A stretch of 64,000 nt of DNA from positions 3,332,001-3,396,000 of the forward strand of contig NZ_CP115484.1 in NCBI RefSeq assembly GCF_027627475.1. Reading direction: 5' to 3'. The translations under genes were made by a program, and so were the position numbers. A model generated the notes under the pieces. That model saw only the letters and a list, made by a program, of their open reading frames with translations, had not been told where the DNA came from and did no database searches. Origin of the DNA: Paenibacillus sp. SYP-B4298. GTDB taxonomy: Bacteria; Bacillota; Bacilli; Paenibacillales; Paenibacillaceae. Shown in pieces: positions 45,403 through 56,221 of the stretch (positions are counted from its first letter, which is position 1; each line of letters starts with the position of its first letter).

Positions 45403-48063
45403 TTATCCTCGAAGCTCGGAAATTCTGGCAAGCACCTTATCACGCTTCTCAGCATAATCCTGCATTTTGGCTCGTTCCTCTTCAATGACCTTGGCCGGAG
45501 CCTTCGCCACAAAGCCTTCATTCGCCAGCTTCTTCTCGACGCGCTCCACTTCGGAATTGAGCGTCTTCAGTTCTTTCTCCAGCCGGATTATTTCCTGAGA
45601 AATATCAATTAAGCCCGCCAGCGGCAAATACAGCTCGGCTCCGGTCACGATCGCGCTCATCGCCTTATCCGGCGCCGCCATCTCCAGCGCAATCTCCAGT
45701 CGGCTCGTGCCGCAGAAGCGGCTGACAAATTCCTCATTCCGCTGCAAGATCGCCAGCACGGATTCGTTGGACGGCTTCACCAGCAGCTCGACCTTTTTGC
45801 TCATCGGCACATTGACCTCAGCGCGAATATTGCGGATCGCGCGGATCATGTCCATCAGCAGCTCCATCTCCTTCGCGGATTCAGGCGCTGCAAGCGATTC
45901 GTCATATACCGGCCAAGGTGCGAGCGTAATCGTCTCTCCCTCATGCGGCAGATGCTGCCAGATTTCTTCACTGATATAGGGCATAAACGGATGAATGAGC
46001 CGCTGTGTCCGGTCAAGCACATAGGCCAGGACAGATTGGGTAGCACGCTTGGCTTGCTCGTTCTCTCCGTAGAGGCTGAGCTTGGCAAACTCAATGTACC
46101 AGTCACACAGATCATCCCAGATAAAGTTGTACAGAACGCGGCCTGTTTCACCGAAGTCATACCCATCCAGCAGGCGAGTCACATCGCGCACGGTCTCATT
46201 CAAGCGATGCAGTATCCAGCGATCAGCGGTGCCTAGCTCCACCTGCAGATCAATATCTGCCGCCGAGAAGCCTTCGAGATTCATCAAGGCAAAACGGGAC
46301 GCATTCCAGATCTTGTTGGCAAAGTTGCGCGCCTGCTCGACCTTCTCCCAATGGAAGCGCAGATCCTGGCCAGGCGTGCTGCCTGTGGAGATCATGAAGC
46401 GCATCGCATCTGCACCATAGCGCTCGATGACATCCAGCGGATCGACACCGTTGCCAAGCGACTTGGACATCTTGTTCCCGTTCGCATCACGCACCAGGCC
46501 GTGGATCAGGACATCGGCAAACGGGTTCTCGCCTGTAAATTCAAGCGCCGTAAAGATCATCCGCGCGACCCAGAAATAGATAATGTCATAGCCGGTCACC
46601 AGCACATTGGTTGGGTAATAACGTGCCAGGTCTTCCGCATTGTCCGGCCAACCGAGCGTAGAGAACGGCCACAGGCCGGAGCTGAACCAGGTATCGAGCA
46701 CATCCTCATCCTGGTGCAGCGCACTGCCGCCGCACTTGGAGCAAGTGTCCACTGCTTCATGCGCCACATGCAGCTCGCCGCAAGCCTCGCAATGCCATGC
46801 CGGGATGCGGTGCCCCCACCATAGCTGGCGGGAGATACACCAATCGCGCACATTCTCGATCCAGTGCAGATAGATTTTCTCGAACCGATCCGGTACGAAG
46901 CGGACGCCCTCGCCCGACTTTTGCTTGGCAATTGCCTTCTCCGCGAGCGGCTTCATCGCAACGAACCATTGTGTCGACAGGTATGGCTCAATCACTGCGC
47001 CACTGCGCTCGCTATGACCCACCTGATGTACATGCTCCTCGATGAGCGTGCAGACGCCTTGCTCCTGCAGATCCTTGACCAACTGCTTGCGGCACTCCAT
47101 CCGGTCCAGTCCCTGATACAGGCCCGCCTCGGCGTTCATGACACCGGACTCATCCATTACAATAATCTGCGGCAGATTATGGCGCTGTCCCACCTCGAAG
47201 TCATTCGGGTCATGCGCTGGCGTAATCTTCACTGCGCCGCTGCCGAAGTCCTTCTCGACATACTCATCGGCGATGACCGGAATTTCCCGGCCGGTCACTG
47301 GCAGCACGAGCATTTTGCCGATCATATGCTTGTAACGCTCATCCTCCGGGTGGACAGCGACAGCCGTATCTCCCAGCATCGTCTCCGGACGGGTCGTTGC
47401 GACAGTAATCGAGCCGCTGCCATCCTGAAGCGGATATTGCAGATGATAGAGCTTGCCTTGCACTTCCTTATACTCGACCTCAATATCCGAAAGAGCGGTG
47501 CGCGCAGCCGGGTCCCAGTTGATAATCTTCTTGCCCCGGTAGATCAGCCCTTTCTCATAGAGACGGACAAATACCTCGCGCACTGCCTTGGATAAGCCCT
47601 CATCCAGTGTGAAGCGCTCGCGAGAATAGTCCAACGACAGTCCCATCTTCGCCCACTGCTCACGAATCGTACCCGCATACTGCTCCTTCCACTCCCACAC
47701 CTGCTCCAGGAACTTCTCGCGCCCCAGATCATAGCGAGACAGACCCTGCTCGCGCAGCTTCTGCTCGACCTTCGTTTGTGTCGCAATCCCGGCATGGTCG
47801 CTGCCCGGCAGCCACAGCGCATCATAGCCCTGCATCCGCTTGGTGCGGATCAGAATATCCTGCAACGTAAAATCAAGCGCATGACCGATATGGAGCATGC
47901 CCGTCACGTTTGGAGGCGGGATAACGATCGTATAGGCTGGCGCGTCAGGCCGTTTGCCCGCTTCAAAATATTTGCCTTCCTGCCAGTAAGAATACCATTT
48001 TTGTTCAGCGGCCTTCGGATCATACGTGGTAGGCATCGCTGCAGTCTGATTTTGCTCCTTCAA
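45403..48063 (-). CDS. valS: Valyl-tRNA synthetase
   Basis: An 886-residue class I synthetase. HIGH-type [15 protein letters not shown], the editing domain, KMSKS in [17 protein letters not shown], and the C-terminal coiled coil (about 815-880) with [20 protein letters not shown] are seen. The start is a TTG at 48063 ([15 protein letters not shown]) preceded by GGAGGGTG at good spacing. The open frame runs 97 codons further upstream but those encode the T-box leader and are not protein. Expression is controlled by the T-box. Confidence 0.97.
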   Translation of the reverse strand: MKEQNQTAAMPTTYDPKAAEQKWYSYWQEGKYFEAGKRPDAPAYTIVIPPPNVTGMLHIGHALDFTLQDILIRTKRMQGYDALWLPGSDHAGIATQTKVEQKLREQGLSRYDLGREKFLEQVWEWKEQYAGTIREQWAKMGLSLDYSRERFTLDEGLSKAVREVFVRLYEKGLIYRGKKIINWDPAARTALSDIEVEYKEVQGKLYHLQYPLQDGSGSITVATTRPETMLGDTAVAVHPEDERYKHMIGKMLVLPVTGREIPVIADEYVEKDFGSGAVKITPAHDPNDFEVGQRHNLPQIIVMDESGVMNAEAGLYQGLDRMECRKQLVKDLQEQGVCTLIEEHVHQVGHSERSGAVIEPYLSTQWFVAMKPLAEKAIAKQKSGEGVRFVPDRFEKIYLHWIENVRDWCISRQLWWGHRIPAWHCEACGELHVAHEAVDTCSKCGGSALHQDEDVLDTWFSSGLWPFSTLGWPDNAEDLARYYPTNVLVTGYDIIYFWVARMIFTALEFTGENPFADVLIHGLVRDANGNKMSKSLGNGVDPLDVIERYGADAMRFMISTGSTPGQDLRFHWEKVEQARNFANKIWNASRFALMNLEGFSAADIDLQVELGTADRWILHRLNETVRDVTRLLDGYDFGETGRVLYNFIWDDLCDWYIEFAKLSLYGENEQAKRATQSVLAYVLDRTQRLIHPFMPYISEEIWQHLPHEGETITLAPWPVYDESLAAPESAKEMELLMDMIRAIRNIRAEVNVPMSKKVELLVKPSNESVLAILQRNEEFVSRFCGTSRLEIALEMAAPDKAMSAIVTGAELYLPLAGLIDISQEIIRLEKELKTLNSEVERVEKKLANEGFVAKAPAKVIEEERAKMQDYAEKRDKVLARISELRG

Positions 48064-48149
48064 TTGATTCACCCTCCATAGCATGCGACAGATTATGAGA
48101 ACTGGCGAGAACGGCTGTGCCGTCTTGACCAGCAATGCTTCCTGCAGAA

Positions 48150-48475
48150 TATCAAAAAAGCTCTCCGCCCTCAAAGGACGAAAAGCTTCGCTTCCGTGGT
48201 ACCACCTTTGTTTCACTTGCATGTCGGCTGTCTGTTTGCACATTACAGCCCTCTGAGCAGTCCCAAGGACATGCCCGGCAAGCGACACTTCATACAGATA
48301 ACGGCTGCGGCCGGCCCAAGTTGGCGTATGGAAGCATGCGCCTGGCATGGGCAACTCCAGGGCGACAAATAGCAGCTACATCCTGCAAAACCTCACAGCA
48401 TAGACGGTTCCGCTCTCTGAAGGCATCACTGCAATCCTTCCCCTTCAACGTTGATATTGAATGGAATCATTACGT
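48150..48475 (-). ncRNA. T-box leader of valS
   Basis: A ~325-nt leader. The antiterminator T-box sequence AAGGTGGTACCACGG is at about 48195-48210. Stem I contains AGAGAGCGGAACC and a likely specifier GTC (48364-48366) in TTTGTCGCC, matching a valine codon. A terminator follows (AAGCTTTTC / GAGAGCTTTTTT with GTCC/GGGC pairs, 48154-48190). Uncharged tRNA-Val is expected to favour antitermination. Confidence 0.92.
48154..48190 (-). terminator. T-box-controlled terminator upstream of valS
   Basis: AAGCTTTTCGTCC and GGGCGGAGAGCTT form a stem followed by TTTTTT on the minus strand; its 5' arm is next to the T-box sequence that competes for pairing. Confidence 0.85.
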
Positions 48476-48478
48476 TCT

Positions 48479-48507
48479 ATAATACCTGTCTTGAGCGGCT
48501 TAGTCAA
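48479..48507 (-). promoter_or_regulatory. Sigma-A promoter of the valS-folC-murC operon
   Basis: TTGACT (48502-48507, minus strand) and TATTAT (48479-48484) are 17 bp apart, just upstream of T-box stem I. Confidence 0.85.
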
Positions 48508-48603
48508 TCCTTTCGCAGAACTCACGCGTCCATTATCGCATCAGTCAGCTTATCCTGACGGGAGGGTGGCCGCGGGGAGGCAGCACCAGCCTGCATAACG
48601 ACC

Positions 48604-48644
48604 AAGTCCGCCCTGCTCTCCTGCATGGAGAACAGAGCGGACTT
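48604..48644. terminator. Strong hairpin after spoVID
   Basis: AAGTCCGC(C)CTG(C)TCTCC and GGAGA(A)CAG(A)GCGGACTT form a nearly perfect 17-bp stem with a short loop, 90 bp past the spoVID stop. No long T-run follows, but the length and position fit the end of the hem-spoVID operon. Confidence 0.65.
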
Positions 48645-48700
48645 CCTGGCCTTGCCTCAGCGGACAAGCTATAGCTTCAACCTCAACGGGAGCCGTTGAT

Positions 48701-48727
48701 GCCAAATTATCGTTCCGGGCAGGGCGC
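48701..48727. repeat. Decayed fragment related to the miniature element
   Basis: Twenty-seven bases here match 18931-18957 of the 165-bp element with four mismatches (23/27), sharing TCGTTCC and GGCGC. Terminal inverted repeats are absent. It may be a degenerate remnant or a chance resemblance. Confidence 0.4.
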
Positions 48728-48735
48728 CTGCCCAT

Positions 48736-50253
48736 CTAAGGAATATACAGCATCTGTCCTTCTGTAACACTCGGGTCAGGCAGACGATTGTACAGCACGA
48801 TCTCGCGCGGATTCAACTGGTATCGGCCCGCGATCGTCTCTAGCGTCTCTTCGCGCTGCACGATACAGATTCGAACCTTGCGGAATTCACGCTCCTCATT
48901 CTGCTTGCTAAGGAACAGCTTCTTCCACTGCACCTCCTCCGCAGGGTCCCGCTGCTGCTCGGCCTCCTGCTGCTCACGCTGCTCCTGCTGCCTGGCCAGC
49001 GCCTTGGCCTCCTGCTCACGGCGGTTGGACTGGAGCAGGGAGCTAATGCCGAAGCTGTCGCTGCCGCTCTCCTTGCCAGACAGAGCAATCTTCATCTCCG
49101 TCTTGATCACCTCGGCTGACGGCTGCGCCTCACTGATCAACACCGCATCGGCCTCGGCTTCTGCTTCGGCATGCGGCGCAGCAATGACCGGCACAGCCGT
49201 CTGGATGGATGCTTCTGGCACAAGCTGCGGTGTCCGTTCGCTCTCTGGCTGCAGGCCAGCCGTCTGGCGATCCGCAGGCTGCCCTGCCTCCGGCTCACGT
49301 ATCGCCGCCTCGTATGCGAACGGCGTTGCTCCTCCCGGAGCGCCCTGTCCCCAGGCCAGTTCATCTTGGGCTGGTTCTACCCCAGGCTGCTCACGCTCGT
49401 CCTCCGTGCCCTGTATCGGCTGAGGATGATCATACGACGCACCGTACATGGACTGCTGAGGGAAGCCAGAGGCTTGACCAAGGCCGTTACCATTAACGTT
49501 GCCATTGCTGGCAGTGGACTGGCCGTAGCCTGGCACAACCGGCTCGCTGCGCTGCGGCAGCGCTTCAGGCCGCTGCTGCTCCGGCCGTCTAGCCGGACTG
49601 CCATAAGGCAACAACGGTTGCGGCTGACGCTCCGCGGGCGCGCTATATTGCGAGCCCGCCCACCCCTCTTGCGCGGCCCATGGCTCTCTTGCAGCCTGCT
49701 CCTGCTCCGCACCTGGCCAATTGGCTTCGTCAGACGGCTGGAACGCCGCAGACTCCGGGTCCGAAGCTTGCTCCACCTCGGATTCAAGCTGGCGCTGCGG
49801 CTGGAGCGATGCCTCGGCGCTTTGCCAGGTTCGATGCACCACCGTAATCTGCTCCTCCTCCCAATTGGAAGGATAAGCCCCTGCCTGTTCGATCTGCAAA
49901 CCTCTCAAAGACAGCACCCCGGTAATATTCAGTGTCCGTGTACTGAGCAGATCGACATCAAAATTGTCGATTTCGACTGAAATGTCCTCCAGCCTGTGAA
50001 CACGATGGAGCGGCAACGTAATCTCTACAGGTATCCAGTGCTCCAGCCCCTGCTGCAAGCGATCCTGGCCGCCTGTATTGTAGCTGCCCGTCAGCAGCAG
50101 ATTGCCCCGCAGCAGAATCTGCTCCCCTTGGGTAATGACCTGTATATGCGGCGTCAGCTCGATCTCGTCCAATTCTTCAATGCCGGCGACATCCTCTGAT
50201 AAATGCACCCGTTCATATACATCAAAACGAAGTCCATCTGGCGTATTCGGCAC
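48736..50253 (-). CDS. spoVID: Spore coat assembly protein SpoVID-like
   Basis: A 505-residue protein. An N-terminal domain (residues 1-~120: GLRFDVYERVHL, ITQGEQILLRGNLLLTGSYN) matches SpoVID. A long Gln/Glu/Pro/Ala-rich linker (~150-440) follows, then a C-terminal LysM (RICIVQREETLETIAGRYQLNPREIVLYNRLPDPSVTEGQMLYIP). SpoVID directs coat encasement and binds SafA, whose gene is also here. Position downstream of hemL and upstream of valS matches B. subtilis. The start is a GTG with GGGAGGATGAAGT before it. Confidence 0.88.
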   Translation of the reverse strand: MPNTPDGLRFDVYERVHLSEDVAGIEELDEIELTPHIQVITQGEQILLRGNLLLTGSYNTGGQDRLQQGLEHWIPVEITLPLHRVHRLEDISVEIDNFDVDLLSTRTLNITGVLSLRGLQIEQAGAYPSNWEEEQITVVHRTWQSAEASLQPQRQLESEVEQASDPESAAFQPSDEANWPGAEQEQAAREPWAAQEGWAGSQYSAPAERQPQPLLPYGSPARRPEQQRPEALPQRSEPVVPGYGQSTASNGNVNGNGLGQASGFPQQSMYGASYDHPQPIQGTEDEREQPGVEPAQDELAWGQGAPGGATPFAYEAAIREPEAGQPADRQTAGLQPESERTPQLVPEASIQTAVPVIAAPHAEAEAEADAVLISEAQPSAEVIKTEMKIALSGKESGSDSFGISSLLQSNRREQEAKALARQQEQREQQEAEQQRDPAEEVQWKKLFLSKQNEEREFRKVRICIVQREETLETIAGRYQLNPREIVLYNRLPDPSVTEGQMLYIP

Positions 50254-50327
50254 ACTTCATCCTCCCTTCTCTACCCCTAACAATTTCATTCCCTATTATT
50301 TATATGGTTAGGAGAGGGCGGGCATGA

Positions 50328-51284
50328 CTATGAATTTGGCGCAGGTGCCAGAGCGCGCTCCAGGGCGAGGAACCAGTCCGGGTACGGACACTCGATGTGA
50401 ATGGGCGCGCCGCTCCATGGATGGTCGAACTGCAGGCCATACCCGTGAAGTGCCTGTGTGGACAGCAGCTCTGTGCTGCCTCCATACAAGCCATCGCCTA
50501 GCAGGGAATGACCGATATGACTAAGGTGCACCCGAATCTGATGGGTTCTCCCGGTCTCCAGGCGGATATGAACCAGCGTCCCTTTGCGGGAGCGGGCAGC
50601 CACCTTGACATGTGTAACCGCTGGCTGACCGGAGGGCGAGACTCGCCGCTTGCTGCCATGGTGTCGATCCTTGCCGATCGGAGCATCGATCGTGAAGGCA
50701 TCCTGCTTCACTCTGCCCTGCACCCATGCGGCATAATAACGCTCGATACGCTTGGCGCGCATGGCCTCATCCAGCATCCACTGAGCGTAATCGTTTTTGG
50801 CATACAGCACCGGCCCCGATGTGTCAGCATCCAGCCGGTGAATATGGCGCAGCGGCACCTGCTGTCCGGTCAGCAGCGCGTGGCGCAGCACCGCTTCGTC
50901 CAGCGTCCCGCGCTCGCCTGGCTCAGAAGGGTGTACAGCCATCCCTGCCGGCTTCGCAGCGACGAGGCAATAATCATCCTCATACAATATATCCGCCTCT
51001 TCCGCCCCATCCAAGGCGAGCGCAGCGGCATACAACGGATGAGCGCTTAGCTCCTGCTCCTTGAACATATGCAGCAGCAGTTTATTGCGGGAGAGCTTGA
51101 TTCCTCCTGTGGAATAGAGCCGATTCAGCCATTTTTCGGGAAATTGGCCGAGCGACAGGAGCCATTGCCGGACGTGATGCGGGCTGTCTCCGGCCTGCTT
51201 CAGCTCCTCAACATAAGGGGAAGGGAGCGGCCATTCCAGCCACTCCCCCCTGCGTACTGCATGCTCGCGCTTCAGCTTGGACAT
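50328..51284 (-). CDS. RluA-family pseudouridine synthase
   Basis: A 318-residue RNA pseudouridine synthase. The catalytic Asp is in HRLDADTSGPVLYAK; later ETGRTHQIRVHLSHIGHSLLGDGLYG is seen. The N-terminal part (~70 residues) is not a clear S4 domain. The target uridine in rRNA or tRNA is not deducible. Inserted between hemL and spoVID; B. subtilis lacks it at this site. Confidence 0.92.
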   Translation of the reverse strand: MSKLKREHAVRRGEWLEWPLPSPYVEELKQAGDSPHHVRQWLLSLGQFPEKWLNRLYSTGGIKLSRNKLLLHMFKEQELSAHPLYAAALALDGAEEADILYEDDYCLVAAKPAGMAVHPSEPGERGTLDEAVLRHALLTGQQVPLRHIHRLDADTSGPVLYAKNDYAQWMLDEAMRAKRIERYYAAWVQGRVKQDAFTIDAPIGKDRHHGSKRRVSPSGQPAVTHVKVAARSRKGTLVHIRLETGRTHQIRVHLSHIGHSLLGDGLYGGSTELLSTQALHGYGLQFDHPWSGAPIHIECPYPDWFLALERALAPAPNS

Positions 51285-51298
51285 CTGCTGAGCCTCGC

Positions 51299-52600
51299 TT
51301 ACAGACGGCTCAGCGCTAGTCTGTGCGCTGCAATCGTCTGATCAATATCCTCTTCGGTATGTACAGCGGATACAAATAGCCCCTCGAACTGCGATGGCGC
51401 AATGCTGATTCCCGAATTCAGCAAGCTGGCAAATACCGCCTTGAATTGCTCCAGATTCGACTGCTTGGCTGTATCATAGTTAATGACATGCACATCGGTG
51501 AAGAAAGGACACACCATCGAGCCGACACGGTTGATCGTGCAGGGCACGCCATAGGCTCTCGCGTTATCCTCCAGCCCCAACTGCAGGCGGACGGCTAACC
51601 GCTCCAACTGCTCATACACATCATGGGTCAGCAGACGAAGCGTCGTGTACCCTGCTGCCATCGCAAGCGGATTACCAGAGAGTGTGCCGGCCTGATAGAT
51701 CGGCCCTACAGGTGCCATATGCTCCATAATCTCTCGTTTGCCGCCATATGCGCCTACAGGAAGACCGCCGCCGATGACCTTGCCCATACAGGTCAGATCC
51801 GGCGTGACGCCGTACAGCCCCTGCGCACTATGATAATGCACGCGGAAGCCCGTCATCACCTCATCAAAGATCAGCAGGCTGCCATATTGCCGAGTCACCT
51901 CGCGCAAGCCGCTAAGGAAGCCGGGCAGCGGAGGGACGACACCCATATTGCCTGCGATCGGCTCGACAATCACACAGGCGATCTCTTCCCCGAAACGCTC
52001 GAAGGCCAGCTTGACCGACTCCAGGTCATTATAAGGCACCGTAATCGTATGCGAGGCCACGGATTCAGGCACACCTGGGCTATCCGGCAGCCCTAACGTT
52101 GCAACGCCCGAACCCGCCTTAATAAGCAGGCTATCGGCATGGCCATGATAGGAGCCTTCGAACTTTAATATTTTTTGTCGCTTCGTATACCCCCGTGCCA
52201 ATCGCAGCGCGCTCATCGTCGCTTCGGTGCCGGAGTTGACCATACGCACGATGTCAACCGATGGCATCCGCTCCGCCACCATCTCGGCCATCATCGTCTC
52301 CAGCTCCGTTGGAGCGCCAAAGCTCGTCCCGCGCTCTGCCGTGCGCTTGACCGCCTCTACCACCTCTGGATGAGCATGACCCATGATGAGCGGCCCCCAG
52401 GAAAGCACATAATCGATGTAGCTGTTGCCGTCAATATCGTATACTCGCGAGCCTGCCGCCCGATCGATGTAGACTGGCGTCAGTCCGACCGATTTGAAAG
52501 CGCGCACCGGAGAGTTCACCCCGCCAGGAATATATTGCTTCGCTTTCTCGAATGCCGCTTTTGAACGCTCATCCTTCCGAATCTGCCCGTTTGCATCCAT
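51299..52600 (-). CDS. hemL: Glutamate-1-semialdehyde 2,1-aminomutase
   Basis: A 433-residue PLP enzyme forming 5-aminolevulinate in the C5 pathway. [49 protein letters not shown] and the PLP lysine in [17 protein letters not shown] are seen. It completes a C5 pathway with hemA of the same operon. GAGGTGTGAAAGCAG precedes the ATG. Confidence 0.97.
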   Translation of the reverse strand: MDANGQIRKDERSKAAFEKAKQYIPGGVNSPVRAFKSVGLTPVYIDRAAGSRVYDIDGNSYIDYVLSWGPLIMGHAHPEVVEAVKRTAERGTSFGAPTELETMMAEMVAERMPSVDIVRMVNSGTEATMSALRLARGYTKRQKILKFEGSYHGHADSLLIKAGSGVATLGLPDSPGVPESVASHTITVPYNDLESVKLAFERFGEEIACVIVEPIAGNMGVVPPLPGFLSGLREVTRQYGSLLIFDEVMTGFRVHYHSAQGLYGVTPDLTCMGKVIGGGLPVGAYGGKREIMEHMAPVGPIYQAGTLSGNPLAMAAGYTTLRLLTHDVYEQLERLAVRLQLGLEDNARAYGVPCTINRVGSMVCPFFTDVHVINYDTAKQSNLEQFKAVFASLLNSGISIAPSQFEGLFVSAVHTEEDIDQTIAAHRLALSRL

Positions 52601-52618
52601 CTGCTTTCACACCTCTCT

Positions 52619-53611
52619 CTATGATTTGAGCCAGCCTGCAGCGTCCTTGGCATGATAGGTAATGATCATATCCGCACCAGCGCGCTTGAACCCCGTCAGC
52701 AGCTCCAGCACAATTGCCCGTTCATCGATCCAGCCATTGCGCGCAGCAGCCTTCACCATCGAATACTCACCGCTCACATTATACACGGCCAGCGGCAGGT
52801 CATAATGCTCCTTCAACATGCGGACGACATCCATATATGCCATCCCTGGCTTGACCATCAGCATGTCGGCCCCCTCTTGCACATCAGACTCCGCCTCACG
52901 CATCGCCTCGCGCACATTAGCCGGGTCCATCTGGTATGACTTGCGGTCGCCAAACTGCGGCGCGGAATTGGCAGCCTCCCGGAACGGGCCATAAAATGCC
53001 GAGGAATATTTCACCGAATACGACATAATCGGAATATGCTGATAGCCCGCTTCATCCAGTCCTGCTCGAATAGCCTGCACGAACCCATCCATCATGTTGG
53101 ACGGAGCGATAATGTCTGCACCAGCCTCCGCCTGAGAGACAGCCGTCCTGGCCAGCAGCTCCAAGGAGGCATCGTTGACGATCTCGGCTTCGCCCGTCTG
53201 CGGATGATGATGAATAACGCCGCAATGTCCATGATCGGTATATTCGCACAAGCAGGTGTCGGCGATAACGAGCAGCTCCGGCGCCCATTCCTTTACCTTG
53301 CGCGTCGCCTGCTGGACGATGCCGTTATGGTCATAGCCCTGAGAACCGACAGCATCCTTCTCATCCGGGATGCCGAACAGCATAATGGCCTGCAGCCCAG
53401 CCGCCACAACCTCGCGGATTTCCTCCTCCAACCGGTCAAGCGAGAATTGATATACCCCCGGCATCGAGCCGATCTCTGTCTTCACATTCGTTCCCTCCGT
53501 GACGAACAGCGGATAGATCAGATCATGAACCGTTACATAGGTTTCACGCACCAGATTGCGCATCGCCGCATTGCGGCGCAGCCTGCGATGTCTAACAACA
53601 GGAAAGCTCAT
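52619..53611 (-). CDS. hemB: Delta-aminolevulinic acid dehydratase
   Basis: A 330-residue enzyme condensing two ALA to porphobilinogen. Schiff-base lysines lie in [14 protein letters not shown] and [10 protein letters not shown]. The metal-binding [12 protein letters not shown] shows three Cys, indicating the zinc-type enzyme. The ATG at 53611 (MSFPVVRH) is 7 bp after AAGGAGG; ATG codons at 53617 and 53644 fit less well. Confidence 0.97.
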   Translation of the reverse strand: MSFPVVRHRRLRRNAAMRNLVRETYVTVHDLIYPLFVTEGTNVKTEIGSMPGVYQFSLDRLEEEIREVVAAGLQAIMLFGIPDEKDAVGSQGYDHNGIVQQATRKVKEWAPELLVIADTCLCEYTDHGHCGVIHHHPQTGEAEIVNDASLELLARTAVSQAEAGADIIAPSNMMDGFVQAIRAGLDEAGYQHIPIMSYSVKYSSAFYGPFREAANSAPQFGDRKSYQMDPANVREAMREAESDVQEGADMLMVKPGMAYMDVVRMLKEHYDLPLAVYNVSGEYSMVKAAARNGWIDERAIVLELLTGFKRAGADMIITYHAKDAAGWLKS

Positions 53612-53729
53612 CTTCATTCCTCCTTCGTTCAGTTCAAGCTCCAATCCTCACACAGAGGCTTGCTCTCTCGCCTCTGCCTGCTTTGCCATGTCTCCGAACA
53701 CGTTCTCTTGCAGAGCGCTGGCACGACCT

Positions 53730-55280
53730 CTACTCGCCACGCGCCTTGCTCCGATAGTCGGCTATCGCTTGCAGCAGAGCGGCAATCGTCGCCTGCTCCG
53801 GCTCAATATCCACCTGTAAGCCCGCCTCGCGCGCGGCGGCGCTCGTCAATGGCCCAATCGATGCTATCGCAGCCCCTGCCAGCAGTTGCACCGGATCAGC
53901 AACACCCGCTCGGCGCAGCTTCTCCATCAGATTGCGCACAGTGGAGGCGCTCGTAAAGGTGACAATATGAATTTGTCTGGCTTCCAGCAGCTCTACTACT
54001 AGCTGGTCATCCTCTTCGGCCAGCATCGACTCATAGACATCGATCTCAACTGGCACCAGGCCGCGCTCAGCCAACTGGCGCGGGAGCACCTCGCGAGCGA
54101 GATCGCCACGCGGCAGCAGCACATGCTGTCCCGCCTCCAGCACGCCCTCCAGGCTGTCCAGCAGCCCTTCCGCCTGAAACTGCACCGGCAGCACATCCAC
54201 CTGCAGGCCGCGCTCCAGCAGTCGCTCTGCCGTCTTCGGGCCAACAGCCGCGATGCGCGCCTTATGAAAGCGCCGGATGTCGATGTTCAGCTTCTGCAGC
54301 CAGGTATAGAAGTAATCGACACCATTGGTGCTGGTGAACATCAGCCAATCATACTGCTCGGCCTGACCCAGCGCTGCCATGATCGCTGCAACAGCGTTCT
54401 CCTCTGTCGTCTCCCGCAGCTCAATGACCGGATATTCGACCGGCTCGCCGCCCAGCGCCTCGATGCTGTCCGCCAGCTCGCTCGCTTGCGCTCTTGCCCG
54501 CGTAACGAGGACGCGCGTACCGAACAATGGACGGCGCTCCACCCATTTCAGCTTCTCACGCTGCTTGACCACCTCGCCAACGACGATGACGGCAGGCGGC
54601 TGAAAGTTCGCCTCCAGCACCTGCTGCTCGATCGATGCAAGTGTACCCACCAATGTCTCCTGCTCCACCCGTGTACCCCAGCGAATCAGGGCAACCGGCG
54701 TATTCGGGCTTTTGCCGTGCCGAATCAGTTGTTCGGCGATATAGCCAATCTTCGCCACCCCCATCAGGAAGATGAGTGTGCCCGTAGCATTCGTCACCTT
54801 ATCCCAATGGATCGACTTGTCCAGCTTCTCCGGGCTCTCATGCCCCGTAATGATGGACAGCGAGGAGGCCATATCGCGATGTGTAACCGGGATGCCGGCA
54901 TAAGCCGGGACGGCAATCGCCGATGTGATGCCTGGTATGATCTCATATTCAATGCCGTTCTGCTGCAGCAATTCCGCCTCTTCCCCGACTCGCCCGAAGA
55001 TGGTCGGATCACCGCCCTTGAGCCGTGTAACCGTCTTGCCCCGCAGCGCCAGGTCAACAAGCAGTTGGTTGATCTCCTCCTGCTTCATCGTATGGCGATC
55101 CGGCAGCTTGCCGACATAGATCTTCTCCGCACCCGGCTTCAGGTGACGCAGCAGTCGCGGGCTTGCCAGCCGATCGTAGACAACAACGTCGCTTGCCTTC
55201 AGACACTCCAGACCCCGCACGGTAATCAGCTTCGGATCGCCTGGCCCTGCCCCAACCAGATAGACCTTTCCTTCGTCCAC
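53730..55280 (-). CDS. cobA-hemD: Fused uroporphyrinogen-III C-methyltransferase / uroporphyrinogen-III synthase
   Basis: About 516 residues. The N-terminal ~245 residues are a SAM-dependent methyltransferase (VYLVGAGPGDPKLITVRG, RLKGGDPTIFGR, TRVEQETLVGTL). The C-terminal ~260 residues are HemD (GTRVLVTRARAQASELADSIEALGGEPVEYPVI). HemD closes hydroxymethylbilane to uroporphyrinogen III and CobA diverts it to precorrin-2 for siroheme/cobalamin. The start is uncertain: a TTG at 55289 overlaps the hemC stop, and a GTG at 55280 follows GAGGGG at better spacing. B. subtilis has a separate hemD. Confidence 0.94.
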   Translation of the reverse strand: MDEGKVYLVGAGPGDPKLITVRGLECLKASDVVVYDRLASPRLLRHLKPGAEKIYVGKLPDRHTMKQEEINQLLVDLALRGKTVTRLKGGDPTIFGRVGEEAELLQQNGIEYEIIPGITSAIAVPAYAGIPVTHRDMASSLSIITGHESPEKLDKSIHWDKVTNATGTLIFLMGVAKIGYIAEQLIRHGKSPNTPVALIRWGTRVEQETLVGTLASIEQQVLEANFQPPAVIVVGEVVKQREKLKWVERRPLFGTRVLVTRARAQASELADSIEALGGEPVEYPVIELRETTEENAVAAIMAALGQAEQYDWLMFTSTNGVDYFYTWLQKLNIDIRRFHKARIAAVGPKTAERLLERGLQVDVLPVQFQAEGLLDSLEGVLEAGQHVLLPRGDLAREVLPRQLAERGLVPVEIDVYESMLAEEDDQLVVELLEARQIHIVTFTSASTVRNLMEKLRRAGVADPVQLLAGAAIASIGPLTSAAAREAGLQVDIEPEQATIAALLQAIADYRSKARGE

Positions 55281-55285
55281 GTCGC

Positions 55286-56221
55286 TCAACCCCTCACCTG
55301 CGCCAGAATATCATCTGCTCCTCTGTTGCACAGCGCCTCAGCGACCTGAATCCCAAGCGCCGCCGCATCGGTGCCCTCTGCCGCTTCCTTGAGCAGCACA
55401 GTGCCATCCGGCGTACCTACGACGCCAATCAGCGAGATAGTGTGCGCATCCTTCATGACGGCATGTGCCCCGATAGGCACCTGGCAGCCGCCATTTAGTG
55501 TACCAAGGAAGCTGCGCTCTGCGGCAACAGTCAGCGACGATACCGGATCATTGTACAGCGACAGCAGATGGCGAACCTGTTCGTCATCCTCACGGCATTC
55601 AATGCCTAGCGCCCCCTGCCCGACAGCCGGAATGCACAGATCAACCGGGATATAATCGGAGATGCGGTCAAGCCACCCCATGCGCGTCAAGCCGGCTGTC
55701 GCCAGCACGATCGCATCGAAGCCCTCGGTCTCCAGCTTGCGGATACGTGAATCAATATTGCCGCGAATCCACTCCAACTGCAGATCCGGCCTCGCATGCT
55801 TCAACTGGCAGGAGCGTCGCAGGCTGCTTGTTCCGACCTTGGCCCCATGCGGCAGATCCAGAAAGCCCAATCCGTTGCGTGTCACCAGACAGTCTCTTGC
55901 ATCAATTCTTGTCGGCACCGCGCCATTCATCAGCCCCTCCTGCAACGTATGGGGCATATCCTTCATGCTGTGAACCGCCAAATCAATCTCCCGATCGAGC
56001 AGTGCCTGCTCGATCTCCTTGACGAACAGCCCCTTGCCGCCCACCTTGGACAACATGACATCTACAATTCGATCGCCCTTGGTGACAATTTTGCGCACTT
56101 CAAAGCTCAGTCCAAGCTCATGCTGGTCGCTCAATTGCTGTAGTTGTTCAATCACCTGTCCCGTCTGTGTCAGAGCAAGCGCGCTCTGTCGTGTTCCTAC
56201 TATTATCGTTCTGCTGCCCAT
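55286..56221 (-). CDS. hemC: Porphobilinogen deaminase (hydroxymethylbilane synthase)
   Basis: A 311-residue enzyme polymerising four porphobilinogens. VGTRQSALALTQTGQV at the N-terminus, HSMKDMPHTL, and the dipyrromethane-cofactor Cys in LNGGCQVPIGAHA are seen. AAGGGGG lies 8 bp before the ATG, inside the 3' end of the siroheme dehydrogenase gene, so the genes overlap by 74 bp in different frames. Confidence 0.97.
   Translation of the reverse strand: MGSRTIIVGTRQSALALTQTGQVIEQLQQLSDQHELGLSFEVRKIVTKGDRIVDVMLSKVGGKGLFVKEIEQALLDREIDLAVHSMKDMPHTLQEGLMNGAVPTRIDARDCLVTRNGLGFLDLPHGAKVGTSSLRRSCQLKHARPDLQLEWIRGNIDSRIRKLETEGFDAIVLATAGLTRMGWLDRISDYIPVDLCIPAVGQGALGIECREDDEQVRHLLSLYNDPVSSLTVAAERSFLGTLNGGCQVPIGAHAVMKDAHTISLIGVVGTPDGTVLLKEAAEGTDAAALGIQVAEALCNRGADDILAQVRG

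Noticed and set aside
48064-48354. N-terminal extension of valS
   Set aside because: These 97 codons cover the T-box sequence and its terminator; a TTG with a good ribosome-binding site gives the proper start.
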